64,000 nt of DNA from assembly GCF_014400405.1 (NCBI RefSeq), contig NZ_CP060496.1:2542001-2606000 (forward strand). The letters run 5' to 3'. Position 1 is the stretch's first letter. Each line of letters starts with the position of its first letter. The stretch comes from Brachybacterium sp. Z12. Its GTDB lineage: Bacteria > Actinomycetota > Actinomycetes > Actinomycetales > Dermabacteraceae. Below are positions 28,100-38,977 of this stretch, piece after piece. The notes below the pieces were generated by a model. That model was not told the origin of the DNA. It saw only the letters and a program-made list of their open reading frames with translations, and made no database searches. A program made the translations under genes and the position numbers.

Positions 28100-28983
28100 A
28101 TGCACAGCGACCATCCGTCACCCTCCCCGAGCTCCGTGCCCCCGATGCCCCTCCCGCAGCGCCCCTCAGCGCCCCGCGCCCGGTTGACGGCATCGCCGCA
28201 CCGATCGCCGCCGACGCCGCTGTCCCGGACCACACCGCCCTGTCGATCCGGGGGCTGCGCAAGTCCTTCGACAAGACCGAGGTCGTCCACGGGATCTCGC
28301 TGGATGTGCCTCAGGGGTCGTTCTACGGGATCGTGGGACCCAACGGCGCCGGCAAGACCACCACCCTGTCGATGGCCACCGGCCTGCTGCGCCCGGACGC
28401 CGGCGCCGCCCTCGTGCTCGGTCACGATATGTGGGTCGAGCCGCAGCGGGCGAAGGCCCGGCTCGGGGTCCTCGCGGACGGTCTGCGTACCTTCGACCGG
28501 CTCACCGGCCGCGAGCTGCTCACCTATGTGGGGCTGGTCCGCGGGATGAAGGCCGACGTGGTCGAGGAGCGTATGGAGTCGCTGCTGTCGGCCCTGGACC
28601 TCGCGGGTGAGGACGGCAAGCTCGTCGTCGACTACTCCGCCGGCATGACCAAGAAGATCCTGCTGGCCAGCGCCCTGCTGCACGCACCGCGGCTGCTGGT
28701 GCTGGACGAGCCGCTCGAGGCGGTCGACCCGGTCTCCGCCCAGGTGATCCGCACGATCCTCACCGCCTATGTCGCCGGCGGCGGCACCGTGGTGCTCTCC
28801 AGCCACGTGATGGAGCTGGTCGAGGGGCTGTGCAGCCACGTCGCGATCATCGCCGGCGGCGAACTGATGGCCGACGGCACCCTCGACGAGGTCCGGCAGG
28901 GCGGCAGCCTGGTGCAGACCTTCATCGATCTGGTCGGCGGCGGCGACGTCGCGGAGGGGAGCCTGTCGTGGTTGGAGTCCTGA
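28100..28983 (+). CDS. ABC transporter ATP-binding protein (frameshifted at N-terminus)
   Basis: Walker A G-P-N-G-A-G-K-T, Walker B L-L-V-L-D-E-P-L-E and a degenerate signature (Y-S-A-G-M-T-K-K). No start codon is available in the main frame; ATG 28100 opens another frame that must shift between 28130 and 28230 in a proline/alanine-rich, poorly conserved stretch. Overlaps the permease gene by 16 bases. Probably drives export; substrate unknown. Confidence 0.8.
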
Positions 28984-30679
28984 GCAGCGAGCATGTCGCC
29001 ACCGCCTCAGCGACGGGCGTCCACCACGGTGAGATCTCCCAGAAGTCCCTGCTCCGCCTGCAGCTGAAGCTCAAGTGGACGCTGTGGAAGCGGTCCTACC
29101 GCAAGAACATCGGCAAGCTCATCGGCACCATCTTCGGGGTGCTGTACGCCCTGGGCGGGCTCGTGGGCCTGGTGTTCCTGTTCCTGGGGACGACGCTGTG
29201 GGCCGGGGAGGGCTCCACCTTCCCCTGGTGGTGCGAGGGCTCGGGGCCCTCACCGTGCTGCTGTGGTTCTTGATCCCGGTGGTCGCCTTCGGGCTCGACG
29301 ACACCTTGGATCCACGGGCCTTCGCGCTCTTCCCCCGCAGCGCGAAGGACCTCCAGCCGGGTATGTTCGCCGCCGCGGCGCTGAGCCTGCCGAGCCTCTT
29401 CACGCTGCTCGCGATCGCGGCCGCGACCGGATTCGAGCTGCTGTGGCTGATCGTGTTCGGTCAGAGCGCAGCGTGGATCATCCTCGGCGCTCTGGCGCTG
29501 ATCCCGGCGAACCTCGCCGCCTTCGCGCTGTGCCTGCTGCTGCCCCGTGCCTGGTTCGCGCATTCGGCCAGCCGCTCCTCGTCCCGCAGCGGCCGCGAGG
29601 TGGGCGGGATGCTCGGCTTCCTGCTGATGTTCGTGGTGATCTACGGCTTCTCGCTGGGCATGCAGCGCATCGGCGACATGAACTTCGCCCTGCTGGAGCG
29701 CTGGCTGCCCGGGATCGTCGAAGCTCTGGCGTGGACGCCCATCGGCGCGCTCTTCTCGGTGCCGATGGATCTCGCCGGGGGGCGGGTGCTGACCGCACTG
29801 CTGCGCGCGGTGATCGGCGCGAGCACGATTGTGCTGGTGTGGCTGTGGTGGAGGCGATCGATCGATCTCTCCCTCACCTCCGCTCTCTCCGGGGACGCCT
29901 CCTCGGGCGACGCCAAGGTCTCGCCGCTGGTACCGCGGTTCGTCCCTGCCGGCGCCTTCGGTGCCGTGATGGGCAAGTCGCTGCGCTACTGGCGGCGCGA
30001 CACCCGCTATCTCGCGGCGCTCGGCCTCTACCCGGTGATGATCGTGTTCTTCGTGGCGATGGGGTTCATGCTCCCCGAGTCGCGCCCGATGATGCTCGGG
30101 ATGACGATCTTCATGTGCGGGATGAGCGGGATGAGCCTGGCCAACGAGATCGGCTTCGACGGCCCGGCCGGCTGGGTCAACATCGTCACCGGGCTCCCGT
30201 CGCGCGCGAACCTGCTGGGTCGCATCGCCGCGATGGCGCTGCTGATGGTGCCCGGCGTGGTGCTGGTGACGGTCACGATCCCGCTGCTGTACGGGATGCC
30301 GCAGCTGCTGCCGATGACGGTGCTGGGCTCGCTGGGGACGATGGTCTGCGGCTGGGGGATCTCGATGGTGGTGGGGGCGATGCTCCCCTACCCCAGCTCG
30401 GCCCCCGGCACCAACCCGATGAAGGACAAGTCCGCCTCGAGCTCGAACGCGATGATCGCGATGACGGTGGCGATGCTGGCCGTGTTCGTGCCGCTGCTGC
30501 CTGCGCTCGGCGTGGGCATCTGGGGCGCCGTGGTCGGCAGCATGGCGCTGACGGTCCTCGCCGGCGTGCTGGCGCTCGTCGCCGGGGCGGTCGTGTTCCT
30601 GGTGGGCCTGCGGATCGCAGTGGTGCGGATCGATGCGCGCTATCCGGACCTGTTCCAGAAGGTCCGCGCCCACGTCTAG
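28968..30679 (+). CDS. ABC transporter permease (frameshifted)
   Basis: About 570 residues with two blocks of membrane helices around a polar linker. GTG 28968 lies after GGAGGGG. The frame breaks near 29233, one C missing, at F-P-(L)-V-V-R-G-L-G. No binding protein is encoded nearby, consistent with an exporter. Its TAG stop shares the palindrome CTAG with the stop of the converging rimI gene. Confidence 0.8.
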
Positions 30680-31185
30680 GACAGTGCGCGCTCCATCACC
30701 AGCGCGTCGATCCGTCGGCCGCGGATGCGGTAGTACCCGCGCCGACGGTCGATCTCCCGGTAGCCCGCGGCGGCGTAGAACGCCCGGGCCCGGGAGTTGT
30801 CCTCCCGCACCTCGAGCAGCATCCGCCCGGCCCCTGCCGAACGGGCCTGCTCCTCGCACCAGCCCAGCAGCGCGCGGCCGATGCCGGCACCCTCACGGCG
30901 CGTGCCGATGGTGTGCAGGTCGGCGAGGTCGCCGGCGAGCATGATCCCGGCGTAGCCGAGCAGCGCACCGTCGGCCTGCGGCCCCTGCGCGGCCAGGACG
31001 TAGCGGCGGTCGGGGTGCTCGATCTCGGCGGCGAGCTGGAACACGTTCCAGGACTCGTCCGGGAACAGCTCGAGCTCTGCGAAGGCGATTTCCTCGACGT
31101 CCTCGATCGTGACGGGGCGCAGCGCCCAGTCCGTGTCCGTTCCGGGCGACTCCGCGGTGCCCGGCGTCTGAGCGTCGCCGACCAT
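30676..31185 (-). CDS. rimI: Ribosomal-protein-alanine N-acetyltransferase RimI
   Basis: 169 residues of GNAT fold with L-H-T-I-G-T-R-R-E-G-A-G-I-G (acetyl-CoA loop), L-E-V-R-E-D-N and A-F-Y-A-A-A-G-Y. Commonly sits next to tsaB, as here. About 20 variable residues precede the fold. ATG 31185 is chosen; it lies one base from the tsaB stop. Confidence 0.9.
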   Translation of the reverse strand: MVGDAQTPGTAESPGTDTDWALRPVTIEDVEEIAFAELELFPDESWNVFQLAAEIEHPDRRYVLAAQGPQADGALLGYAGIMLAGDLADLHTIGTRREGAGIGRALLGWCEEQARSAGAGRMLLEVREDNSRARAFYAAAGYREIDRRRGYYRIRGRRIDALVMERALS

Positions 31186-31186
31186 C

Positions 31187-31891
31187 TCAGCGGCCCAGGG
31201 CGCTCTTGCGCGCGGTGGGCTTGGCTGCGTCGGGCTCGCGCAGGTACATCGGCTCGGTGCTGCTGAGGTCCTCTCCGCGAGCGCTGAGCTCAGCGGCGGC
31301 GAGCAGCAGGTGCCCGGCGTCGACGTGCACCAGATCAGCGGTGGCGGGCAGCAGGTCCGGGTAGATCCCGGTCCCGGAGCCGACGAGGATGTCGCAGGCG
31401 GTGAGCTGCTCGCCGACCTCGGCGGGGGCGTCGACCGCGGGGTCGGCGGTCCGGGTGACCTCGCCGTCCGCCTCGCGGCGGTAGCGCGCGTGGTACACCT
31501 CGCGGCGTCGGGCATCGAGAGCGACCCCCACCGTCACCGGACCGTCCTGCGCGGGCCCGTGAGCGGCGAGCGCCTGATGGGCGAGGGCGTCGAGGGAGCT
31601 GAGCCCGTGCAGCGGCACGCCGAGCACCGCGGCGATGGAGCGGGCGGAGACCAGGCCCACCCGCAGGCCGGTGAACGGCCCGGGGCCGCGGCCGACGATG
31701 ACGCCGGTGAGCTCTGCCCGCTCCGCACCTGCGGCGCGCATGGCCTCGTCGATCAGGGCCAGCAGCACCTCGTCGTGGTGGCGGGACCGCTCGTCGGCGC
31801 GGACCTCGAGGATCTCGGGGGCGGGGCCGGTGAGCTCCCCGCGCGCGACGGCGACGCTCACCGCACCGGAGGTGTCGATTCCCAGCAGCAT
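31187..31891 (-). CDS. tsaB: tRNA threonylcarbamoyladenosine biosynthesis protein TsaB
   Basis: 234 residues: ASKHA-type start M-L-L-G-I-D-T-S-G, then G-R-G-P-G-P-F-T-G-L-R-V-G and D-A-R-R-R-E-V-Y. Works with TsaD/TsaE in making t6A on tRNAs that read ANN codons. Its ATG overlaps the stop of tsaE. Confidence 0.93.
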   Translation of the reverse strand: MLLGIDTSGAVSVAVARGELTGPAPEILEVRADERSRHHDEVLLALIDEAMRAAGAERAELTGVIVGRGPGPFTGLRVGLVSARSIAAVLGVPLHGLSSLDALAHQALAAHGPAQDGPVTVGVALDARRREVYHARYRREADGEVTRTADPAVDAPAEVGEQLTACDILVGSGTGIYPDLLPATADLVHVDAGHLLLAAAELSARGEDLSSTEPMYLREPDAAKPTARKSALGR

Positions 31892-32477
31892 CAGCGGTTC
31901 CCCTCGGTGGGCGCGGCGACCCGTTCGGTCGTGGTGGTCTCCCCGGCCCGGCGGTGCCGTCCGGGCCGGTGATGGTGGCCAGTGCCGCCTCGAGCCGGAG
32001 CACGGCCGGCTCGTCCCAGCGGGGCCCGCTCGGGGTCAGGCGCAGGGTGCGCGGCTCATCAGGGTCGTCCGGGTCATCGACGTGGTCGGGCCGTTCGAGC
32101 TCGATCAGGAGGTACGAGTCCACGAGGTGCTCGACCCGGTCGCGGCCCCACTCCACCACGGTGACGGCCCGGTCGAGGTCCGCCTCGAGGTCGAGGTCGT
32201 CGATCTCCCCGCCGCCGCCGAGACGGTAGGCGTCCACGTGGACCAGGTCGGGGCCCTCGCCGAGGCTGGGGTGGACGCGTTCGATGACGAAGGTGGGCGA
32301 GGCGACGGGGCCGCGCACGCCCAGCCCGGCGCCCAGGCCCTGGGTGAAGGTGGTCTTGCCGGCGCCGAGGGGGCCGTCGAGCACGAGCATGTCCCCGGGG
32401 CGCAGCACTGCGGCCAGTGCACGTGCCACCGCGCGGGTGCCCTCGGCGTCACGGGTCCGCACGGGCAGTGCGTTCAC
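31891..32477 (-). CDS. tsaE: tRNA threonylcarbamoyladenosine biosynthesis ATPase TsaE (frameshifted)
   Basis: Walker A G-P-L-G-A-G-K-T-T-F, then S-P-T-F-V-I and H-V-D-A-Y-R-L. GTG 32477 overlaps the alr stop as GTGA. The frame breaks near 31955 (one G missing); repaired it ends with T-E-R-V-A-A-P-T-E-G-N-R and a TGA overlapping the tsaB ATG. Confidence 0.9.
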
Positions 32478-33646
32478 GACCGGACCTCGCGGGAGACGCG
32501 GCCGGAGACGGAGGTGAGGATCTCGTAGGGGATCGTCCCGGCGGCCCGGGCCCAGTCTTCGGCGGTGGAGGCGGCGGGGGCGTTCGGGGCGCCACCGGCG
32601 TCACCGAAGAGGAACACCTCGTCGCCGGCGCGGGCCTCGGTGTCGGGGCCGAGGTCGATGACGATCTGGTCCATGCTGATGCGTCCCACCTGCGGTGCGC
32701 GGCGGTCACCGGACTCGGTGCGGACGATCACGCCGCACTGGTCGCTGCCGGTGCGGTGCAGGCCGTCGGCGTAACCGATCGGCACCAGTCCCAGGCAGGT
32801 GCGGCGGTCGGTGGAGCGGATGCGGCCGTAGCCGATGCTGTGCCCCTCGGGCACCTCTTTGATGAGGGCGAGGCGGCTGGTGAGGGTCATCGCCGGTCGC
32901 AGCGGCACGTCCGTGGGGACCGGCGGGTAGCCGTACAGCGCGATGCCGGGGCGCACGATGTCGCGGTGCAGATCGGGGCGGGTGAGCGTGGCGGCGGAGT
33001 TCGCGATGTGCTGCAGCGGGATCGGGCCGACCTCCTCGGCGAGCGCCTCGCAGGCCGAGTCGAACAGCTCCACCTGCTGATCGGTCGCTGGATCGTTCGG
33101 GTCGTCGGCATTGGTGAGGTGGGTCCAGGCGGCGGTGAGCTGGATGAACTCGTCCTCCCACATGGCGGCGCCGATCTCATGGATCTGCCAGGGCAGCACC
33201 CCGTTGCGGCCCATGCCGGTGTCGATCTTCAGGTGCACGCGGGCGCGGCGGTCGGCCTGCCGCGCCGCCTCGGAGACCAGGGTCAGCATCTCCGGGGAGC
33301 CGACGGCGACGTCCACGCCGGAGCCGAGGACCTCGGGCAGCACGGTCCTCGCGGTGTGCGGCTCGTACAGCCAGGTGAGGATCTGCGCGTCGAGCCCGGC
33401 GCGAGCGAGGGCGAGGGCGCTGGCGGGGTGGGCGACGCCGAGCCAGGTGGCGCCGCCTTCGATCGCGGCGCGGGCAGCGGTGAGCATTCCGTGGCCGTAG
33501 CCGTCGGCCTTCACCACCGCCATCAGGGCGGTCTGCTCCTCGAGCAGGGTGCCGAGCGCGCGGGTGTTCTGGGTGATCGCCGAGGGGTCGATCACGGCCC
33601 GGTTGGGCACGTGCCGAGGGTCCTCGGCAGGGATCGCGATGGTCAT
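32474..33646 (-). CDS. alr: Alanine racemase
   Basis: 390 residues. A-V-V-K-A-D-G-Y-G-H-G holds the PLP lysine, and the C-terminal barrel has G-I-A-L-Y-G-Y and G-R-I-S-M-D-Q. Makes D-alanine for peptidoglycan. ATG 33646 follows AAGGAG and overlaps the nnrD stop. No frame break. Confidence 0.95.
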   Translation of the reverse strand: MTIAIPAEDPRHVPNRAVIDPSAITQNTRALGTLLEEQTALMAVVKADGYGHGMLTAARAAIEGGATWLGVAHPASALALARAGLDAQILTWLYEPHTARTVLPEVLGSGVDVAVGSPEMLTLVSEAARQADRRARVHLKIDTGMGRNGVLPWQIHEIGAAMWEDEFIQLTAAWTHLTNADDPNDPATDQQVELFDSACEALAEEVGPIPLQHIANSAATLTRPDLHRDIVRPGIALYGYPPVPTDVPLRPAMTLTSRLALIKEVPEGHSIGYGRIRSTDRRTCLGLVPIGYADGLHRTGSDQCGVIVRTESGDRRAPQVGRISMDQIVIDLGPDTEARAGDEVFLFGDAGGAPNAPAASTAEDWARAAGTIPYEILTSVSGRVSREVRS

Positions 33647-35229
33647 CGGGCTCCTTGGATCACGTGGGCGTCCGCCAGGATAGTCCCGATCGTGGCGGGC
33701 AGGTGCGCGGCCACCTCGAGGGCGACCAGGGGCTGGAGGCCGTCGCGGGAGGCGAGGCGGCCTGCACGGCCGTGGAGGATCGCGGCGAGCGCGGCGGCGT
33801 CGGGGCCGGTCAGGCCCGCGGCGAGGAGGGTGCCGAGCACCCCGGCGAGCACGTCCCCGGTGCCGGCGGTCGCCAGCTGCGGCGTCGCGTCGTCCTGGGC
33901 GCGCAACGTCCCGCCGTCCCCGGGCGCGATGAGGGTGATCGCACCCTTGAGCAGCACTGTCGCGCCGGTGGCCTCGGCGGCGGGCCGGGGCGAGCAGCGC
34001 ACCGGGCAGCTCGGGGTCGAGGTCCAGGCGGCGGGCCAGGCGCTCCGCCTCGCCGCGGTGCGGGGTGAGGACCACGTCGGGCCCGAAACGGTGCTCGGCA
34101 GTCAGCACATCGAGGGCGCCGGCGTCGATCACGCCCCGCTCGATGCTCCCGCCCGCGGTGCCGCCCTTCCTGCGCAGGCGGTCCACGCCGGCGGCGGCGC
34201 GGGGATCGTCGGGTCCGAGCCCGGGCCCGACGACGAGCGCGTCGGTGCGGCCCACAGCATCGAGGTCCACGGCATCGGCGCCGCCGACGGCACGTTCGAT
34301 GCGGTGGCCGACGACTTCCGGCCGCTCCCGCAGCACCAGGTCGAGGACCTTCTGCGGGGCCAGGCAGCGGACCATACCGGCGCCGGCGCGGGCGGCACCG
34401 GAGGCGGCGAGCACAGCGGCACCCGGGTACTGGTCGCTGCCGGCAGCGAGCGCGACCACGCCGCGGGAGTACTTGCTCGCCTCACGGCCCGGTCGGGGCA
34501 GCAGGGCACGGGCATCGGAGTCCTCGAGCCGGAGCACGGAGGGCGCCGCAGGCAGGTGCGGTGCGATCCCGATGTCGACGAGGTGGAGGGCGCCGGCGCG
34601 CTCGGCGCCGCCGGGCAGCAGCAGGCCGGCTTTGACCGCCCCGAAGGTGACGGTCTCGCTCGCGTGCAGGGCCTCGGGAGCGGCCTGTCCCGTGGTGGCG
34701 TCGACGAAGCTGGGCAGGTCCACCGCGATCACGGGGACGCCGCGTGCACGCACCACAGCCAGCAACGGGGCGAGGGCCGCGGGGACGTCGGGGCGGCCGC
34801 CGAGGCCGAGGATCGCATCGAGGACCAGATCGGTCTCGGCGAGGTGCTCCTCGAGCATGCCCGGAGCGGTGTCGGCGAGCGCCATGAGCGTGCCGCCCGC
34901 AGTGCGCAGCGCGTCGGCGCCCTCGGCGTGGACTCGTTCTGCGGTGGTCAGCGCGTCGGCGGCGATCCCCGGCTGCGCAGCATCGCGGCGGCGTGGAGCC
35001 CGTCGCCACCGTTCGCACCGGCACCTGCCAGGACCAGGACCTGCGGCGGGGCAGTACCGGTGGCACTGCCGGTGCCGGTGGTGCTGCCGGTGCGGCCGTC
35101 GGATGTGTCCAGACGGGCGGAGACATGGTCTGCCAGTGCCCGGGCGGCGCGGAGCATGAGCGGCTCCCCCGCGGCGAGCAGGGGCGACTCGGCGTCCCGC
35201 ACCGTCTGGGCGTCGTAGGCGCGGATCAT
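33643..35229 (-). CDS. nnrD: Bifunctional NAD(P)H-hydrate epimerase/dehydratase (frameshifted twice)
   Basis: Repairs damaged NAD(P)H. N-terminal epimerase part with L-V-L-A-G-A-G-A-N-G-G-D-G; after a break near 34973 comes D-A-I-L-G-L-G-G, then the dehydratase half with K-Y-S-R-G-V-V-A-L-A-A-G-S, V-V-G-P-G-L-G and L-T-P-H-R-G-E-A. A second break near 33985 precedes T-A-G-T-G-D-V-L-A-G. Start ATG 35229 overlaps the acpS stop. Confidence 0.92.
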
Positions 35230-35714
35230 CGTGGCCGAACCTCGTCGGCGGCGGCTCCGGCTGCTCCCGGTGTGCCCGCCTCGCGCTCGGCGACGACGAT
35301 CGCGGTGGCGATCTCCCCGTCATGGGAGAGGGACAGGTGCAGGTGTGCGACGCCCTGTGCCTCGGCGGCGCGCAGGGTGGCACCGCGCAGGCGCAGGTAG
35401 GGGCGGCGCACTTCGGTGCGCTCGACGGTGACGTCCTGCCAGGAGAAGTCTCCCGGGGCGCCGAGGGCCTTGCCGACGGCCTCCTTCGCGGCCACGCGGG
35501 CGGCGCGGGAGGCGGCGGACAGGCCTCGTTCGGAGGGGGTCAGCAGCCGCTCGAGCAGGGCGGGGGTCCGCTCCAGCATCGCGCTGAGCCGCCCGATCTC
35601 GACCACGTCGATGCCGACACCCGCGATGGTGCCGTCGTCACGGGGTGCGAAGGCCCGGCCGCCGAAGCTGTCATCGGGGCCGGGCCTGTGCGTCGCGGTC
35701 GGGAAAGTGCTCAC
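35226..35714 (-). CDS. acpS: Holo-[acyl-carrier-protein] synthase
   Basis: Adds the phosphopantetheine arm to acyl carrier protein. V-G-I-D-V-V-E-I-G-R and A-K-E-A-V-G-K-A-L are the metal and CoA binding motifs. About 30 extra residues precede the conserved start, so a later start is possible; GTG 35714 is the longest option. Confidence 0.92.
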   Translation of the reverse strand: MSTFPTATHRPGPDDSFGGRAFAPRDDGTIAGVGIDVVEIGRLSAMLERTPALLERLLTPSERGLSAASRAARVAAKEAVGKALGAPGDFSWQDVTVERTEVRRPYLRLRGATLRAAEAQGVAHLHLSLSHDGEIATAIVVAEREAGTPGAAGAAADEVRPR

Positions 35715-35759
35715 CCCGGCAGTATCACACCCCGAGCTGGGCCTTGTGGAGGTGCCAGG

Positions 35760-37625
35760 TCACTCCACGGTGACGGACTTGGCGAGGTTGCGGGGCTGGT
35801 CCACGTCCAGTCCCTTCGCGGTCGCGAGCTCGCAGGAGAAGATCTGCAGGGGGATCACTGTCAGCAGCGCGGCGAACAGGGTGCGGGTGGCGGGCACCCG
35901 GATCACCTCATCGGCGTAGGGCAGCACCGCGTCGTCGCCCTCCTCGGCGATCACCAGGGTGCGGGCGCCGCGGGCGCGCACCTCCTGGATGTTCGAGACC
36001 ACCTTGGAGTGCAGGGAGTGGCGGCCGTTCGGGGAGGGGACGATGACGAACACCGGCTGCCCCTCCTCGACCAGGGCGATCGGGCCGTGCTTGAGCTCCC
36101 CGGCGGCGAAGCCCTCGGCATGGATGTAGGCGATCTCCTTGAGCTTGAGCGCGCCCTCCATCGCCGTGGGGTAGCCGACGTGGCGGCCCAGGAAGAGCAC
36201 GCTGGTGGTGTCCTTCATGTCGCGGGCGAGCTGCTCGACCTGTGCGGAGCTGTCCAGCACCTGCTGGATCTGGTCCGGGATCTGCTCGAGGTCGCCCATC
36301 AGCGCAGCGATCTCGTCGGGGTAGAGGTTGCCGCGCGTCTGGGCGAGGAACAGGCCCAGCAGGTAGCAGGCCGCGATCTGGCCCAGGTAGGCCTTGGTGG
36401 ACGCGACCGCGATCTCGGGGCCGACGTGCAGGTACAGCGCGGCGTCGGCTTCGCGGGGGATGGTCGAGCCGCGGGTGTTGCACAGCGCGATCACCTTCGC
36501 GCCCTGCTCGCGGGCGTGGCGCACGGCCATCAGGGTGTCCATGGTCTCGCCGGACTGGGAGATCGCGACGACGAGGGTCTTCTCGGTGACGACGGGGTCG
36601 CGGTAGCGGAACTCGTGGGCGAGCTCCACCTCGGTGGGGATTCGGCACCAGTGCTCGATGGCGTACTTCGCGACGGCGCCGGCGTTGGCGGCCGTGCCGC
36701 AGGCGACCACCACGATCTTGTCGATGCTGCGCAGCACGGAGGGGTCGATGTCCATCTCGTCCAGCTGGAGCGAACCGTTCTCGAGCCGCCCGCGCAGGGT
36801 GTCGGCCACGGCGCCGGCCTGTTCGTGGATCTCCTTGGCCATGAAGGAGTCGTAGCCGCCCTTCTGTGCGGCCGCGGCGTCCCATTCGATCGTGTAGCGC
36901 TTGGCGTCGGTGACCTCGACGCCGTCGAAGTCGATGATCGCCACGGAGTCGGCGCTGACGGTGACGACCTGGTCCTGACCGATCTCGAGGGCCTCCTTGG
37001 TGGAGTCCACGAAGGCGGCGACGTCGGAGCCGAGGAAGTTCTCCCTCCCCCAGCCCCACCACGAGCGGGGAGTTGCGGCGGGCGGCGACCACGGTGTCCG
37101 GGGCGTCGCGGTGCACGGCGAGCAGGGTGAAGGCGCCCTCGAGGGAGGCGGCGGCGCGGCGCATCGCCTCGGTGAGGTCCCCGGCCTGCTCCATCTCGCG
37201 GGCGATCAGGTGCGCGGCCGCTTCGGAGTCGGTCTCGGAGGTGAAGGAGTAGCCGTCGGCCTCGAGCTCGGCGCGGAGGGAGGCGAAGTTCTCGATGATG
37301 CCGTTGTGCACCACGGCGATCTCGCCCTCGCGGCCGCCCAGGTGGGGGTGGGCGTTGGTGTCGGTGGGGCCGCCGTGGGTGGCCCAGCGGGTGTGGGCGA
37401 TCGCGACACCCCGGTGGTCTCGGCGGAGTCGGCGAGGGCCTCGCGCAGGTTGGCGAGCTTCCCGGCGCGCTTGGTCACGTGCACGGTCCCGTCGTCGATC
37501 ACCGCGACGCCCGCGGAGTCGTATCCGCGGTATTCGAGGCGGGCGAGACCCTGGAGGGCGACGTCCACGGGACGAGAAGAGGGGGCTGAGGCGCTGGGGC
37601 CTGCGTATCCGACGATTCCACACAT
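35760..37625 (-). CDS. glmS: Glutamine-fructose-6-phosphate aminotransferase (frameshifted twice)
   Basis: First step of amino-sugar synthesis for the cell wall. M-C-G-I-V-G-Y-A-G gives the catalytic Cys of the glutaminase domain, with R-W-A-T-H-G-G next. Then two SIS domains ([15 protein letters not shown]) and the conserved end K-S-V-T-V-E. Breaks near 37403 and 37047. ATG 37625 is fixed by the N-terminal Cys. Confidence 0.95.
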
Positions 37626-37905
37626 GCCGATCACGCTAATGATCCCGTCTCCGGATCTCGCGGCCGGAGCCGTTTCGGTGCGAGTCCTTCCTCACCTCCG
37701 GAGGGGTCGCTGCATGCGCGTGGCCGAACCTGCGCATGACTGGTCAGATTCGCGCACGGGCACCCTCGGCCCCTCTCCGCGTGGTTCCACGGCGCGTGTT
37801 CCAGACCTCGTCGGGCATCGCCGGGGCGAGGTGCCGGGCCCGAACGGGTCTCATCTCACAGCGCCGTGGACGGGAAGTGCCCGCGGTACTGGAACAATCA
37901 ACTCC

Positions 37906-38861
37906 ATGAAGGCCGGTTCAGCGTCGAGCACCGTCACCCCGTTCGAGGAGATCTCACGGGAGGACTGGGCGAGGCTGTCCCGACAGACCCCCTGCCGCTC
38001 TCCGAGGACGACGTCACCCGCCTGCGCGGCCTGGGCGATCGTCTCGACCTGCAGGAGGTCGATGCCGTCTACCGGCCCATCTCGCGCCTGCTGAACATCC
38101 AGGTCGCCGCCGCCCAGGCGCTGCGCCGCGACCGGGAGGACTTCCTGGACCAGCATCAGCAGCGCACCCCGTACGTGATCGGTGTGGCCGGGTCGGTGGC
38201 GGTCGGCAAATCCACCACCGCGCGACTGCTCCGGGAGCTGATGGCGCGCTGGCCGAACACCCCTCAGGTCCAGCTGGTGACCACCGATGGCTTCCTCTAC
38301 CCCAACGCCGAGCTCGAGGCGCGCGGCATCATGCAGCGCAAGGGGTTCCCCGAGAGCTACGACCGGCGCCGCCTGCTGCGCTTCGTCGCCGATGTGAAGG
38401 CCGGGCACGAGCGCGTCGAGGCGCCCGTCTACTCGCACCTGACCTACGACATCCTCGAGGACGAGCGGGTGGTGGTCGAGAAGCCGGACGTGCTGATCGT
38501 CGAGGGGCTCAACGTGCTCCAGCCGGCCCGTCCCCGCCGTGACGGCCGCCTGGGGATGGCGGTCTCGGACTTCTTCGACTTCTCCGTCTACGTCGACGCC
38601 CGGATGGAGGACGTGCAGCGCTGGTACGTGGACCGGTTCCTGAAGCTCCGGCGCACCGCCTTCTCCGATCCGCGCTCGTACTTCCGCCGCTACGCGGAGC
38701 TCACCGACGAGGAGGCGAAGGAGACGGCGCTGGGGATCTGGCGCTCGATCAACGGCCCGAACCTGACCGAGAACGTGGTCCCCACGCGCGGCCGCGCCGA
38801 TCTGGTGCTGCGCAAGGACGGCCAGCACCGCGTGCACTCGGTGCTGCTGCGGAAGGTCTAG
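37906..38861 (+). CDS. coaA: Type I pantothenate kinase (frameshifted near start)
   Basis: First step of CoA synthesis. [10 protein letters not shown] is the P-loop; T-T-D-G-F-L-Y-P-N and R-K-G-F-P-E-S-Y follow. ATG 37906 gives M-K-A-G-S; one C is missing near 37988 (T-P-L-P-L-S-E-D). Repaired length about 319. Confidence 0.95.
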
Positions 38862-38873
38862 CCCTCACAAAAA

Positions 38874-38941
38874 GACACGCCCGCCGAGACCACCGATCCC
38901 TTCCAGTTCTGGCAGGAATCCGCGTTCTCGACGGGCGCGTC
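38874..38941. terminator. Candidate bidirectional terminator between coaA and glmM
   Basis: GACACGCCCGCCGAGA (38874-38889) pairs with TCTCGACGGGCGCGTC (38926-38941) at 14 of 16 positions around a 36-base loop. Position between converging genes supports the call; the long loop weakens it. Confidence 0.45.
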
Positions 38942-38977
38942 CCAGAGGCCATCGGCGGCGGGCCCGCCAGGATCGGG

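Noticed and set aside
34948..35229. Separate small gene at the start of nnrD
   Set aside because: It is the N-terminal part of the epimerase domain, cut off by a frame break near 34973.
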